From assembly GCF_023823685.1 (NCBI RefSeq), contig NZ_JAMXBF010000014.1:170510-234509 (forward strand): 64,000 nucleotides of DNA, in the 5' to 3' direction. Positions 19,862 through 28,845 of the stretch are shown piece by piece; the first letter of the stretch is position 1, and each line of letters starts with the position of its first letter. The DNA comes from Pseudomonas subflava (GTDB lineage Bacteria; Pseudomonadota; Gammaproteobacteria; Pseudomonadales; Pseudomonadaceae). Under the pieces are notes generated by a model. The model ran no database searches. It was not told the origin of the DNA and saw only the letters and a list, made by a program, of their open reading frames with translations. The position numbers and the translations under genes are program-made.

Positions 19862-21046
19862 ATGCACAACGATCCGGTGGTGATAGTGGGCGCCGCACGC
19901 ACGCCCATGGGCGGCTTTCTCGGCGACTTCAAGGACATGACGGCGGCCGAGCTGGGCGCCGCGGCGATTCGTGCCACGCTCGAGCGCGCCGGCGTTGCTG
20001 GCGACGCGGTGGACGAGGCGATCATGGGCTGCGTGCTGCAGGCCGGCCAGGGCCAGGCCCCGGCGCGCCAGGCGGTGCTCGGCGCCGGGCTGCCGCAGTC
20101 GGTGGTCTGCTCGACGGTGAACAAGATGTGCGGCTCGGGCATGAAGGCCGCCATGTTCGGCCATGACCTGCTGCTGGCCGGCGGCGCCCGGGTGGTGCTG
20201 GCCGGCGGCATGGAGAGCATGTCGGGCGCGCCCTATCTACTGGAGCGCGCCCGCGGCGGCTACCGCATGGGGCATGGCAAGGTGCTCGACCACATGTTTC
20301 TCGACGGCCTTGAAGACGCCTACGACAAGGGCCGGCTGATGGGCACCTTCGCCGAGGACTGCGCGCAGAGCTACGGCTTCAGCCGCGAAGAGCAGGACGC
20401 CTTCGCCATCGCCTCGCTGACCCGCGCCCAGCGCGCCATCGCCGAGGGCCGCTTCGCCGAGGAAATCGTGCAGGTAGAAGCCAGGGCCGGCCGCGAGCGG
20501 GTGATGGTGAGCCAGGACGAGCAGCCGCCCAAGGCGCGCCTGGACAAGATCGCCACTCTCAAGCCGGCCTTCCGCGAGGGCGGCACGGTGACCGCGGCCA
20601 ATGCCAGCTCGATCTCCGACGGCGCCGCCGCACTGCTGCTGATGCGCCGCTCCGAGGCCGAGCGCCGTGGTCTGACGCCGCTGGCGCGGATCGTCGGGCA
20701 TGCTTCGGCGGCCCAGGCGCCGAATCTGTTCACTACCGCGCCGGTCGGTGCAATCCAGCGCCTGCTGGCCAATACCGGCTGGTCGCTGGACGAGGTCGAC
20801 CTGTTCGAGATCAACGAGGCGTTCGCCGTGGTGCCCATGGTGGCGATGCGCGACCTCGGCATTCCCCACGACAAACTCAACGTGCACGGCGGCGCCTGTG
20901 CCCTGGGCCACCCGATTGGCGCCTCCGGTGCGCGCATCCTGGTGACTCTGCTGTCCGCGCTGCGCCAATACGGCCTCAAACGCGGCCTGGCGGCCGTGTG
21001 CATCGGCGGTGGCGAGGCCACCGCAATGGCCATCGAATTGTATTGA
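19862..21046 (+). CDS. Acetyl-CoA C-acyltransferase (thiolase)
   Basis: This 394-residue thiolase has the nucleophilic cysteine in VCSTVNKMCGSGMKA, NEAFAV with the catalytic His region, and the C-terminal GGACALGHPIGASGAR. The family cleaves 3-ketoacyl-CoA or condenses acetyl-CoA in the cytoplasm. Starting at 19862 (MHNDPVV) places AGGA seven bases upstream; the ATG at 19856 would be too close to it. It follows the SDR and precedes an acyl-CoA dehydrogenase, so the three could carry consecutive beta-oxidation-like steps. It could also split acetoacetyl-CoA made by AacS. Confidence 0.92.
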   Translation: MHNDPVVIVGAARTPMGGFLGDFKDMTAAELGAAAIRATLERAGVAGDAVDEAIMGCVLQAGQGQAPARQAVLGAGLPQSVVCSTVNKMCGSGMKAAMFGHDLLLAGGARVVLAGGMESMSGAPYLLERARGGYRMGHGKVLDHMFLDGLEDAYDKGRLMGTFAEDCAQSYGFSREEQDAFAIASLTRAQRAIAEGRFAEEIVQVEARAGRERVMVSQDEQPPKARLDKIATLKPAFREGGTVTAANASSISDGAAALLLMRRSEAERRGLTPLARIVGHASAAQAPNLFTTAPVGAIQRLLANTGWSLDEVDLFEINEAFAVVPMVAMRDLGIPHDKLNVHGGACALGHPIGASGARILVTLLSALRQYGLKRGLAAVCIGGGEATAMAIELY

Positions 21047-21067
21047 GGCCACCGCCGCCGCCAGAGC

Positions 21068-21126
21068 GTAGGGTGCGCCGCGCGCACCGAAATCAGTCAA
21101 TCAGAGGTGCGCATGCCGCACCCTAC
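21068..21126. repeat. REP-like palindrome between thiolase and acyl-CoA dehydrogenase genes
   Basis: This is a diverged copy of the 12855 family: GTAGGGTGCGCCGCGCGCAC and a right arm ending GCCGCACCCTAC. Its right end touches the ribosome site of the gene starting at 21137. Confidence 0.82.
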
Positions 21127-21136
21127 GGAGCCAGCC

Positions 21137-22264
21137 ATGCTGCCCAACGAAGAAGAACTGCTGATCCGTGACACCGCCCGCCAGTTCGCCCAGGAACGGC
21201 TGAAACCCTTCGCCGCCGAGTGGGACCGCGAGCATCGCTTCCCGGCAGAAGCCTTGAAGGAAATGGCCGACCTCGGCTTCATGGGCATGCTGGTGCCGGA
21301 GGAGTGGGGCGGCGCGCAGACCGGCCACCTGGCCTACGCCATGGCCCTGGAGGAAATCGCCGCCGGCGACGGCGCCTGCTCCACCATCATGAGCGTGCAC
21401 AACTCGGTGGGCTGCATGCCCATCCTCAAGTTCGGCAGCGACGAGCAGAAGCAGCGCTTCCTCCAGCCGCTGGCCAGCGGCGCCATGCTCGGCGCCTTCG
21501 CCCTCACCGAGCCGCAGGCCGGCTCGGACGCCAGCGATCTGCGCACCCGCGCCCGGCGCGACGGCGACCACTACGTGCTGAGCGGCGCCAAGCAGTTCAT
21601 CACCTCCGGCAGCCACGCCGGGATGGTGATCGTGTTCGCCGTGACCGATCCGCAAGCCGGCAAGAAGGGCATCAGCGCCTTCATCGTGCCGACCGACACG
21701 CCCGGCTATTCGGTGGTACGGGTCGAGGAAAAGCTCGGCCAGCATGCCTCGGACACCTGCCAGATCCAGCTCGACGAGGTGCGCATCCCGGCGTCATTGC
21801 GCCTGGGCGAGGAGGGCGAGGGCTACCGCATCGCCCTGAGCAACCTGGAGGGCGGGCGCATCGGCATCGCCGCACAGTCGGTGGGCATGGCCCGCGCCGC
21901 ATTCGAGGCGGCGCGCGATTACGCCCGCGAGCGGCAGACCTTCGGCAAGCCGATCATCGAACACCAGGCCGTAGCGTTCCGCCTGGCCGACATGGCCACG
22001 CAGATCGCCGTGGCGCGGCAGATGGTGCATCACGCCGCCAGCCTGCGCGAGGCCGGCCAGCCATGCCTGACCGAGGCCTCGATGGCCAAGCTGTTCGCCT
22101 CGGAGATGGCGGAAAAGGTCTGCTCGGCGGCCATCCAGACCCTGGGCGGCTACGGCTATCTCAAGGATTTCCCGGTGGAACGCATCTACCGCGATGTGCG
22201 CGTGTGCCAGATCTACGAGGGCACCAGCGACGTGCAGCGCATGGTGATCGCCCGCAGCCTCTGA
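21137..22264 (+). CDS. Acyl-CoA dehydrogenase (short/branched-chain type)
   Basis: This 375-residue acyl-CoA dehydrogenase has ALTEPQAGSDASDL, FITSGSHAGMV and the C-terminal GGYGYLKDFPVERIYRDVRVCQIYEGTSD. In this last stretch the Glu before GTS is the usual catalytic base of short- and medium-chain enzymes. ATG 21137 follows a GGAG that belongs to the flank of a REP element. With the upstream SDR and thiolase it resembles PA2552-PA2554. The exact substrate cannot be read from sequence. Confidence 0.92.
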   Translation: MLPNEEELLIRDTARQFAQERLKPFAAEWDREHRFPAEALKEMADLGFMGMLVPEEWGGAQTGHLAYAMALEEIAAGDGACSTIMSVHNSVGCMPILKFGSDEQKQRFLQPLASGAMLGAFALTEPQAGSDASDLRTRARRDGDHYVLSGAKQFITSGSHAGMVIVFAVTDPQAGKKGISAFIVPTDTPGYSVVRVEEKLGQHASDTCQIQLDEVRIPASLRLGEEGEGYRIALSNLEGGRIGIAAQSVGMARAAFEAARDYARERQTFGKPIIEHQAVAFRLADMATQIAVARQMVHHAASLREAGQPCLTEASMAKLFASEMAEKVCSAAIQTLGGYGYLKDFPVERIYRDVRVCQIYEGTSDVQRMVIARSL

Positions 22265-22323
22265 TCTGCTCTTGGGCGGGACGACATGGCCGGCCCGGGC
22301 GGGACGCGGTTGACGCTATGAAG

Positions 22324-22348
22324 AAGGGGCCTGTCGGCCCCTTTTTTT
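22324..22348 (+). terminator. Intrinsic terminator
   Basis: GGGGCC, loop TGTC and GGCCCC are followed by seven T. It ends the rightward SDR-thiolase-dehydrogenase group and abuts the stop of the convergent LysR gene. Confidence 0.9.
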
Positions 22349-23277
22349 CACGCAGGCTCGGAGGCCTTGCGTTCCTGACTGAGGATCTGCTGCGACAGCT
22401 CGATCAGCTGCTCGCGCATCCAGCGGTTGGCCGGGTCCTGGTCGGTGCTTTCGTGCCAGTAGAGGTGGGTTTCCAGGGACGGCACGTCGCTCACCGGCAG
22501 GTCCACGTGATGCAGGCCGTGGCGGCGGGCGAAGCGCTCCGGCACGGTCACCACCATGTCGGTGGCGTGCAGCACGCTGGAGGCCATCAGGTAGTGCTGC
22601 GAGCGTAGGGTCACTTTGCGCTGCAGGCCCATCTTGCCCAGCGACAGGTCGACATAGCCCAGCCCGCTGCGGCGGCTGGAGATCTGGATATGCGCCAGCG
22701 ACAGGTACTCGTCCAGGCTGATCTTGTCCTTGGCCAGCGGATGGCCGGGGCGCATGGCGCAGACGTAGCGGTCTTCCATCAGCTTGACGTGGCGCACCTG
22801 CGGGTCGGTGTTGAGCGGGGCGTCGACGGCGAAGTCCAGACGGCCTGCGGCGAGTTCCTTGGTGGTCTCGCGGCGCTTGGCCTGGAAACTCTCGATTTGC
22901 ACCGCCGGCGCCAGGCGGCGCAGGCGCTGGAAAAGCGTCGGCAGGAGGATCTGCTCGGACAGGTCGGTCATGCTGATGCGGTAGGTCTTGTTCGCGCGCT
23001 GGGCGTCGAAGGTGCGGCTCTCCTGTACCGAAACGCGCAGCAGCTGCAGAGCGTTGCGCACCGGGCCGATGATGTTCTGCGCCATCGGCGTGGGCACCAT
23101 GCCCTGGGCGGTGCGCACGAACAGCGGGTCGTTGAAGGTCTCGCGCAGGCGGGCCAGGGCATTGGAAACCGCCGGCTGGGTGATGCCGACGATCTGCCCA
23201 GCGCGGGTCAGATTGGCCTCGGTGTAGATGGCGTCGAAGACGATGAAGAGGTTGAGGTCTACCTTGTTCAAGTTCAT
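22348..23277 (-). CDS. LysR-type transcriptional regulator
   Basis: This 309-residue regulator has an N-terminal winged helix-turn-helix (VDLNLFIVFDAIYTEANLTRAGQIVGITQPAVSNALARLRE) and a periplasmic-binding-type effector domain from about residue 95. It belongs to the NodD/SyrM-like branch by its start. It is divergent from the acyl-CoA dehydrogenase at 23410, and the gap has an inverted repeat, so it probably controls that gene. It matches PA2551 in position, from memory. Confidence 0.93.
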   Translation of the reverse strand: MNLNKVDLNLFIVFDAIYTEANLTRAGQIVGITQPAVSNALARLRETFNDPLFVRTAQGMVPTPMAQNIIGPVRNALQLLRVSVQESRTFDAQRANKTYRISMTDLSEQILLPTLFQRLRRLAPAVQIESFQAKRRETTKELAAGRLDFAVDAPLNTDPQVRHVKLMEDRYVCAMRPGHPLAKDKISLDEYLSLAHIQISSRRSGLGYVDLSLGKMGLQRKVTLRSQHYLMASSVLHATDMVVTVPERFARRHGLHHVDLPVSDVPSLETHLYWHESTDQDPANRWMREQLIELSQQILSQERKASEPA

Positions 23278-23298
23278 GGTCGTCTCCGCGGCATCAAG

Positions 23299-23332
23299 CC
23301 TTATCGCATATCGCTTATGAATGTTGATAAGG
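23299..23332. promoter_or_regulatory. Inverted repeat, candidate LysR operator
   Basis: CCTTATC (23299-23305) and GATAAGG (23326-23332) are exact inverted arms around an AT-rich centre, in the 132-base divergent gap between the LysR gene and the acyl-CoA dehydrogenase. Confidence 0.5.
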
Positions 23333-23409
23333 CAGGAAAATAGCTTAGATAAATCGAGGGTGCTGTTCTAGCATCATTCCCCATCGAAGCCAACCATCAA
23401 GGTGTCCCC

Positions 23410-24639
23410 ATGGATTTCGCCTACTCCCCCAAGGTTCAGGAACTGCGTGAACGCGTCACCGCCTTCATGGAAGCCCACGTCTACCCGGCCGAGGCCGTAT
23501 TCGAGGAACAGGTCAACGAAGGCGACCGCTGGCAGCCGACCGCGATCATGGAGGAGCTCAAGGCCAAGGCGAAGGCCGAGGGGCTGTGGAACCTGTTCCT
23601 GCCGGAATCCGAGTACGGCGCCGGCCTGACCAACATGGAATACGCGCCGCTGGCCGAAATCATGGGCCGCTCGCTGATCGGCGCCGAGCCGTTCAACTGC
23701 TCCGCGCCGGACACCGGCAACATGGAGACCCTGGTGCGCTACGCCAGCGAGGCGCAGAAGAAACAGTGGCTAGAGCCGCTGCTGTCCGGTGAAATCCGCT
23801 CCGCCTTCGCCATGACCGAGCCGGGCGTGGCCTCCTCGGACGCCACCAACATGCAGGCCAATGCCGTACGCGACGGCGATGAGTGGGTGATCAACGGCCG
23901 CAAGTGGTGGACCTCCGGCGCCTGCGACCCGCGCTGCAAGATCATGATCTTCATGGGCCTGACCAACCCGGACGCGCCGCGCCACCAGCAGCACTCGATG
24001 ATCCTGGTGCCGAGCGACACCCCCGGCGTGAAGATCGTCCGCCCGCTGCCGGTGTTCGGCTACGACGACGCACCGCACGGCCACGCCGAAGTGGTGTTCG
24101 AGAACGTCCGCGTGCCGTACGAGAACGTGCTGCTCGGCGAGGGTCGCGGCTTCGAAATCGCCCAGGGCCGCCTCGGCCCGGGCCGCATCCACCATTGCAT
24201 GCGCTCCGTCGGCATGGCCGAGCGCGCGCTGGAACTGATGTGCAAGCGCTCCGTCAGCCGCACCGCCTTCGGCAAGCCGCTGGCCCGCCTGGGCGGCAAC
24301 ATCGACCACATCGCCAACTCGCGCATCGAGATCAACCAGGCCCGCCTGCTGACCCTCAACGCCGCGTACATGATGGACACCGTTGGCAACAAGATCGCCG
24401 CCAGCGAGATCGCCCAGATCAAGGTGGTGGCGCCGAACGTTGCGCTCAACGTGATCGACCGCGCCATCCAGATCCACGGCGGCGCCGGCGTCTCCAACGA
24501 CTTCCCGCTGGCCTACTGGTACGCCATGCAGCGCACCCTGCGCCTGGCCGACGGTCCGGACGAAGTGCACCGCGCGGCCATCGGCAAGTTCGAGATCGGC
24601 AAGTACGTACCGCGCGAGGCGATGAAAGCCAGCCGCTGA
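23410..24639 (+). CDS. Acyl-CoA dehydrogenase, ACAD10/11-like
   Basis: This 409-residue protein is longer than the classical 380. Its family features are FAMTEPGVASSDATNM, GRKWWTSGACDPRC, RSVSRTAFGKPLARLGG, and a C-terminal QIHGGAGVSNDFPLAYWYAMQRTLRLADGPDEVH. This ends DGPDEVH in place of EGTSE, as in ACAD10/11-type enzymes. Those act on long, branched or 4-hydroxy acyl-CoAs in other organisms. It stands alone, divergent from the LysR gene, and is followed by a strong terminator. Confidence 0.92.
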   Translation: MDFAYSPKVQELRERVTAFMEAHVYPAEAVFEEQVNEGDRWQPTAIMEELKAKAKAEGLWNLFLPESEYGAGLTNMEYAPLAEIMGRSLIGAEPFNCSAPDTGNMETLVRYASEAQKKQWLEPLLSGEIRSAFAMTEPGVASSDATNMQANAVRDGDEWVINGRKWWTSGACDPRCKIMIFMGLTNPDAPRHQQHSMILVPSDTPGVKIVRPLPVFGYDDAPHGHAEVVFENVRVPYENVLLGEGRGFEIAQGRLGPGRIHHCMRSVGMAERALELMCKRSVSRTAFGKPLARLGGNIDHIANSRIEINQARLLTLNAAYMMDTVGNKIAASEIAQIKVVAPNVALNVIDRAIQIHGGAGVSNDFPLAYWYAMQRTLRLADGPDEVHRAAIGKFEIGKYVPREAMKASR

Positions 24640-24654
24640 TCGCCAGCGCAACGC

Positions 24655-24680
24655 AAAAGGCCCGCAAATGCGGGCCTTTT
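24655..24680. terminator. Intrinsic terminator
   Basis: AAAAGGCCCGCA, a short loop and TGCGGGCCTTTT form a strong A/T-flanked hairpin right after the acyl-CoA dehydrogenase. The symmetrical flanks allow both directions. Confidence 0.92.
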
Positions 24681-24749
24681 CGTTTCCATCCGATTAATCC
24701 TGAACCCGACCGTAACGTGAACGGGGAAAGATCGGCGTGGCCTGCCTAT

Positions 24750-25010
24750 GGTGGGCTGCCGCTGCGCGGCGAGACCACCCTACCGCACCGGGAGGCCTCA
24801 TCCTCGTGGCGATGCGGCCACATGGCGCACTGCCTTCGGCGAGGGCGCCCTACGGGTTCATCCTACGACGGTGCGACGCCACGCCCGTAGGGTGGCCTCG
24901 CCGCGCAGCGGCAGCCCAACGGGCCGGCCGCACCGATCTTTCCCGCTTACGGTCATCCTCGTGGCCCGATGCGGCCACATGGCGCGCTGCCTTCGGCGAG
25001 GGCGCCCTAC
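24750..25010. repeat. Composite REP-like repeat block
   Basis: A 34-base unit at 24750-24783 recurs inverted at 24887-24920 with 32 of 34 bases the same; its core is GCCGCTGCGCGGCGAG. A second unit beginning TCATCCTCGTGGC and ending GGCGCCCTACG occurs at 24798-24853 and again, direct, at 24953-25010. Together they fill most of the roughly 400-base gap between the acyl-CoA dehydrogenase and the next gene. I see no credible gene in it. Confidence 0.85.
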
Positions 25011-25041
25011 GATTTGCCCCTGCGTGGTCACCATGTACGAG

Positions 25042-25227
25042 CTAGGACTGCTCCTCGCTGCCCTCGTCCCGCAACTGCTGCCGCAGCCAGCCGAAGCGCA
25101 GGTGCAGCTGGGCGGCGAAGGTGCGGGCGGCGAGTTCCTCGTGGAAGGCCAATGCCCGTCGCCCCAGGCTCACCACCCACACGGGGCGCTCCGCGCTTTC
25201 GCGCCGTTCGATACGCACATCCGGCAT
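25042..25227 (-). CDS. Small protein of unknown function coupled to TerC gene
   Basis: This 61-residue reading frame is basic at the start and acidic at the end (QLRDEGSEEQS), with no membrane segment or signal. Its ATG shares a base with the TerC stop codon (TGATG), so it is translationally coupled and probably co-expressed. I do not recognise a family. The coupling and codon use like its neighbours argue that it is real. Confidence 0.6.
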   Translation of the reverse strand: MPDVRIERRESAERPVWVVSLGRRALAFHEELAARTFAAQLHLRFGWLRQQLRDEGSEEQS

Positions 25228-26213
25228 CAGCTTTCATTCTCTCGGTCGCGGGTCTTCAGCAGCGACAGCAATACGCCGCCCGCCAGCAGGCCGAAGGTTA
25301 CCCCGAGCGAGAGCAGGGCGGGAATCTTGCCGATGAAACCATGCAGGAAGATCTTGCCGCCGATGAAGATCAACACCAGCGCCAGCGCGTATTTCAGGTA
25401 GACGAAGCGGTGCATCAGCGCCGCCAGGGCGAAGTACAGCGAGCGCAGGCCGAGGATGGCGAAGATGTTCGAGGTGTAGACGATGAACGGGTCCTGGGTG
25501 ATGGCGAACACCGCCGGCACGCTGTCCACGGCGAACACCAGGTCGGCCAGCTCGATCAGCACCAGAGCGAGGAACAACGGCGTGGCATACAGCAGCGCGC
25601 GCTCGGTACCCGGCGGACGGCGGCGGATGAAGAAGTGGCCCTCGTGCAGCTCATCGGTGACTCGCAGGTGCCGGCGCAGGAAGCGCAGCATGGGATTCTG
25701 CGACAGGTCGGGATGTTGCTCCTCGCGGCTGAACATCATCTTCACGCCGGTGAACAGCAGAAAGGCGCCGAAAATATAGAGAATCCACTCGAACTCCTGC
25801 ACCAGCGCCGTGCCCAGGCCGATCATGATCGCGCGCAGCACGATCACCCCGATGATGCCCCAGAACAGCACCCGGTGCTGGTAGCGCCGGGGGATGCCGA
25901 AGAAGCCGAAGATCATCGCCATGACGAACACGTTGTCCATCGACAGCGACTGCTCGACCAGAAAGCCGGTGTAGAACTCCAGCGCGCTCTGCGCGCCCAG
26001 CTCGTACCAGACCCACAGGCCGAACAGCACGCCGACGCCGAAGTAGCCGCTGTACAGCAGCAGGCTCTCGCGCATTTCGATTTCATGCTGGTCGCGGTGC
26101 AGGATGCCTAGGTCGAACACCAGCAGGGCGATGACGATGGCGAGGAAGCTCAGCCACAGCCAGGTGGCGGTGCCGAGCAGGGGAGTGGTGAGGAATTCGA
26201 GCAACTGGCCCAT
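25227..26213 (-). CDS. TerC-family integral membrane protein
   Basis: This 328-residue inner-membrane protein has about eight to nine hydrophobic segments and the TerC signatures LVFDLGILHRD near residue 34, EFYTGFLVEQSLSMDNVFV and LADLVFAVDSVPAVFAIT, whose Asp/Asn residues lie within membrane helices. Family members are linked to tellurium resistance and manganese export. A GGAGGGG site precedes ATG 26213, so an in-frame ATG 42 bases upstream is not used. I looked for a yybP-ykoY manganese riboswitch upstream and did not find one. Confidence 0.92.
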   Translation of the reverse strand: MGQLLEFLTTPLLGTATWLWLSFLAIVIALLVFDLGILHRDQHEIEMRESLLLYSGYFGVGVLFGLWVWYELGAQSALEFYTGFLVEQSLSMDNVFVMAMIFGFFGIPRRYQHRVLFWGIIGVIVLRAIMIGLGTALVQEFEWILYIFGAFLLFTGVKMMFSREEQHPDLSQNPMLRFLRRHLRVTDELHEGHFFIRRRPPGTERALLYATPLFLALVLIELADLVFAVDSVPAVFAITQDPFIVYTSNIFAILGLRSLYFALAALMHRFVYLKYALALVLIFIGGKIFLHGFIGKIPALLSLGVTFGLLAGGVLLSLLKTRDRENES

Positions 26214-26407
26214 CGGCCCCTCCGTCTCTGTCCGTTCAGACAGTGACTCCGACATCGCGGCGATGGCTCGCCGCCAGAGGGGCCCGGCGTCACTGGCGAG
26301 CGCATCGCGCGGTCGCTAGGGATAAGGCTAGAGCCAGTCGCCCGGCCCGGCAACTTCGTGCCGCTGCCGGCGCTCCACAGCGGGCGCGGAAGGGCGCCCG
26401 CAAGCTA

Positions 26408-27772
26408 TCAGTAGACCCAGACCTCGACGCGGCGATTCTTGATGCGGCCCTCGTCGGCGCTGTTGGCTGCCACCGGCATCTGCTGGCCCATGCCGGTGAT
26501 GTCGCGGAAGATCACGCCGCCCTTGGACAGGTCGCGGCGCACGGCCATGGCGCGCAGCTTGGACAGCAGGGCGGCGCGCGCCGGGTCGTTCTTCGGGTCG
26601 CCGAAGCCGACCAGCACGGCCTTCTGGCGCAGCTTGTCGTGGGTCTTCAGGTATTCCAGCACCCGCGTCAGGTCGCGCTGGGCCTTGTTGTCCAGCTCCG
26701 CGCTGCCTTCCTGGAAGCGGAAGTTCACCGACAGGCGCTGGGCCTCGCCGGCCAGCTTGCGGTATTCCTCGGGCATTGCCGCGTTCGGCTCGACCTTGAC
26801 CGCCTGCACGGTCTGCGGAATGAAGCCGTTCTCGGCGACGATGGCCTGGCCGGCCGCGCTGTGGGCGAACTGCACCAGCGCCTGCACCCACTCGTTGGGC
26901 GTGTTCGGCGGGTTGTAGAGGAACAGGCGACGCGACAGCGGATAGTCCTCGGTGGCGATCAGCGTGGTGCTCGGCAGCATCGGCTGCGACTCGCCGTCGG
27001 CGACGGCCAGCGGCTTGCTCTTGCGCACGTAGGGCAGGCCGATGAAGCCGATGCCGCCGGCGTCCTGGCTGACGCCGTCGGACAGCTGGTTGCTCGACTC
27101 GAAGCGCTTGGCCGCGGGCGCCAGGCTCTTGCCATGGGCGGCCAGCACCAGTTCCTTGAAGGTGTCGTAGGTGCCGGAGTTGTTGTCGCGGGCATACACC
27201 GTGATGGCGCCGGGCTTGCCGCCCACGGCGGACCAGTCCTTGATCTCGCCAGCGAACACGGCGGCGAGCTGCTCGGTCGTCAACGCCCGCACCGGGTTAT
27301 TCGGGTTGACGATGATGGCCAGGCCGTCGATGGCGATCACCTGCTCGGCCTTGGCGCTGCGCATGTCGCCCAGGCTACCCAGGCTGACCACTTCGGAATC
27401 CTTGATGGGGCGCGAGGCCGCGGCCAGTTCGGCGCCGCCGCTCTGGAGGCCGGCGAAGCCGGTGCTGGAGCCGTGGGCGGCGATGTCCACGCGCAGGCTG
27501 CGGCCCAGCTTGTCCTCGGCCAGCACGCGCTGCTCGTTTTCCGCGCCCGCTTCGGTACGCACGTTGCTGAAGCCCTGGCTCTCGAACAGGCCGCTCACCA
27601 GCGCCGGCGCCAGCTTGTCGCCGATGGTGTTGGAACCCTGGATGCGCAGCAGCGTCGTGGCTTCGGCGGCGAACACCGACCAGGGCAGGGCATAGCAGAT
27701 GAAACCCAGGAACAACCACACGTAGGCATGGTTGAAGATGTGCCGATTGCTGACTGGCTGGGCTTGCGACAT
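26408..27772 (-). CDS. PstS-like substrate-binding protein fused to an OmpA domain
   Basis: This 454-residue exported protein has a signal-anchor-like hydrophobic stretch (about 14-36), followed by a PstS-type phosphate-binding fold (LLRIQGSNTIGDKLAPAL, DIAAHGSSTGFAGL, ITVYARDNNSGTYDTFKELV). An OmpA/MotB peptidoglycan-binding domain occupies about 345-454 (VNFRFQEGSAELD, KNRRVEVWVY). It is probably periplasmic and tethered to the cell wall. Such chimeras are known in Pseudomonas but their ligand is not settled. No pst transport genes are near, so a role in ABC import is doubtful. Confidence 0.88.
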   Translation of the reverse strand: MSQAQPVSNRHIFNHAYVWLFLGFICYALPWSVFAAEATTLLRIQGSNTIGDKLAPALVSGLFESQGFSNVRTEAGAENEQRVLAEDKLGRSLRVDIAAHGSSTGFAGLQSGGAELAAASRPIKDSEVVSLGSLGDMRSAKAEQVIAIDGLAIIVNPNNPVRALTTEQLAAVFAGEIKDWSAVGGKPGAITVYARDNNSGTYDTFKELVLAAHGKSLAPAAKRFESSNQLSDGVSQDAGGIGFIGLPYVRKSKPLAVADGESQPMLPSTTLIATEDYPLSRRLFLYNPPNTPNEWVQALVQFAHSAAGQAIVAENGFIPQTVQAVKVEPNAAMPEEYRKLAGEAQRLSVNFRFQEGSAELDNKAQRDLTRVLEYLKTHDKLRQKAVLVGFGDPKNDPARAALLSKLRAMAVRRDLSKGGVIFRDITGMGQQMPVAANSADEGRIKNRRVEVWVY

Positions 27773-27884
27773 GGAGCGGACACCTTGTGCTAGAGGGGTT
27801 AAGGCGTCGCGGAGATTAAGTCGAAAAGATTGCGGAGATGTTACAGGCCGGCCGCGCCCCGTGATCCAGGCGCGGCTGGGCGGA

Positions 27885-28697
27885 TCAGTTCAGCTCGAGC
27901 CAGATGGGCGCGTGGTCGGAGGGCTTCTCCATGCCGCGCAGCTCGTAGTCGATGCCGCCGTTCCTGAAGCGCGCCTGCAGGGCGGCGGTGGCGAGGATCA
28001 CGTCGATGCGCAGGCCGCGCTTGGGTTCGTCCTCGAAGCCGCGGCTGCGGTAGTCGAACCAACTGAAGCGGTCGTTCACCGCCGGGTTGAGGTGACGGAA
28101 GCTGTCCACCAGGCCCCAGCTTTTGAGGGTCGCCAGCCATTCGCGTTCTTCCGGCAGGAAGCTGCATTTGCCGGTCTTCAGCCAGCGCAGGCGGTTGGCC
28201 TCGCCAATGCCGATGTCGATGTCTTCCGGCGAGATGTTGATGTCGCCCATCACCACCAGCGACTGGGCGGGGTCGAAGCGCTCCACCAGCAGCTGCTGCA
28301 GGTCGGAATAGAAGCGCTGCTTGCCGGGGAACTTGGTCGGGTGCTCGCGGCTTTCGCCCTGGGGGAAGTAGCCGTTCATCACGGTCACCGGGTTGCCATG
28401 GGCATCGGCGAAGGTGCCATAGATGAAGCGGCGCTGGGATTCCTCGCCATCGTTGGGAAAGCCCTTGTGCACCTCGAGCGGCGCCTGGCGCGAGAGCAAC
28501 GCGACGCCGTAGTGGCCCTTCTGCCCGTGGTAATGGACGTGGTAGCCGAGCTGGCGGATCTCGTCCTCGGGGAACTGGTCATCGGCCACCTTGGTTTCCT
28601 GCAGGCCGATCACGTCCGGCTGGTGCTTCTCGATCAGCGCCTGCAGCTGATGGGGACGGGCACGCAGGCCATTGATATTGAAGGAAACGATCTTCAT
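27885..28697 (-). CDS. xthA: Exodeoxyribonuclease III
   Basis: This 270-residue protein of the endonuclease/exonuclease/phosphatase fold starts MKIVSFNINGLRARPHQL. It carries GLQETKVAD (metal-binding Glu), GDINISPEDIDIG, the late GLRIDVILAT and the catalytic SDHAPIWLEL. It repairs abasic sites and degrades 3' ends. ATG 28697 is preferred over an in-frame GTG at 28706 because it gives the conserved start and has GGTGA upstream. Confidence 0.96.
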   Translation of the reverse strand: MKIVSFNINGLRARPHQLQALIEKHQPDVIGLQETKVADDQFPEDEIRQLGYHVHYHGQKGHYGVALLSRQAPLEVHKGFPNDGEESQRRFIYGTFADAHGNPVTVMNGYFPQGESREHPTKFPGKQRFYSDLQQLLVERFDPAQSLVVMGDINISPEDIDIGIGEANRLRWLKTGKCSFLPEEREWLATLKSWGLVDSFRHLNPAVNDRFSWFDYRSRGFEDEPKRGLRIDVILATAALQARFRNGGIDYELRGMEKPSDHAPIWLELN

Positions 28698-28845
28698 GAG
28701 GGTCACCGGCGGGAAAAATGCCGATGCTAGCCCAGCTCCCGGAGCACGGCCAGCGTCTGGCGAGGGCAGGGTGGCGGTGCTACCTTGGCCCTCGACCCGT
28801 TAGCGCCATAACAACAATAAAACCCGAACAACAGAGGTCAGCCCG

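Noticed and set aside
24690..25040. Short open frames in the repeat block
   Set aside because: They are translations of the repeats, lack ribosome sites and match no family.
26214..26407. Manganese (yybP-ykoY) riboswitch upstream of TerC
   Set aside because: I looked for its conserved segments on the reverse strand and did not find them. Only a GC hairpin at 26381-26400 is present.
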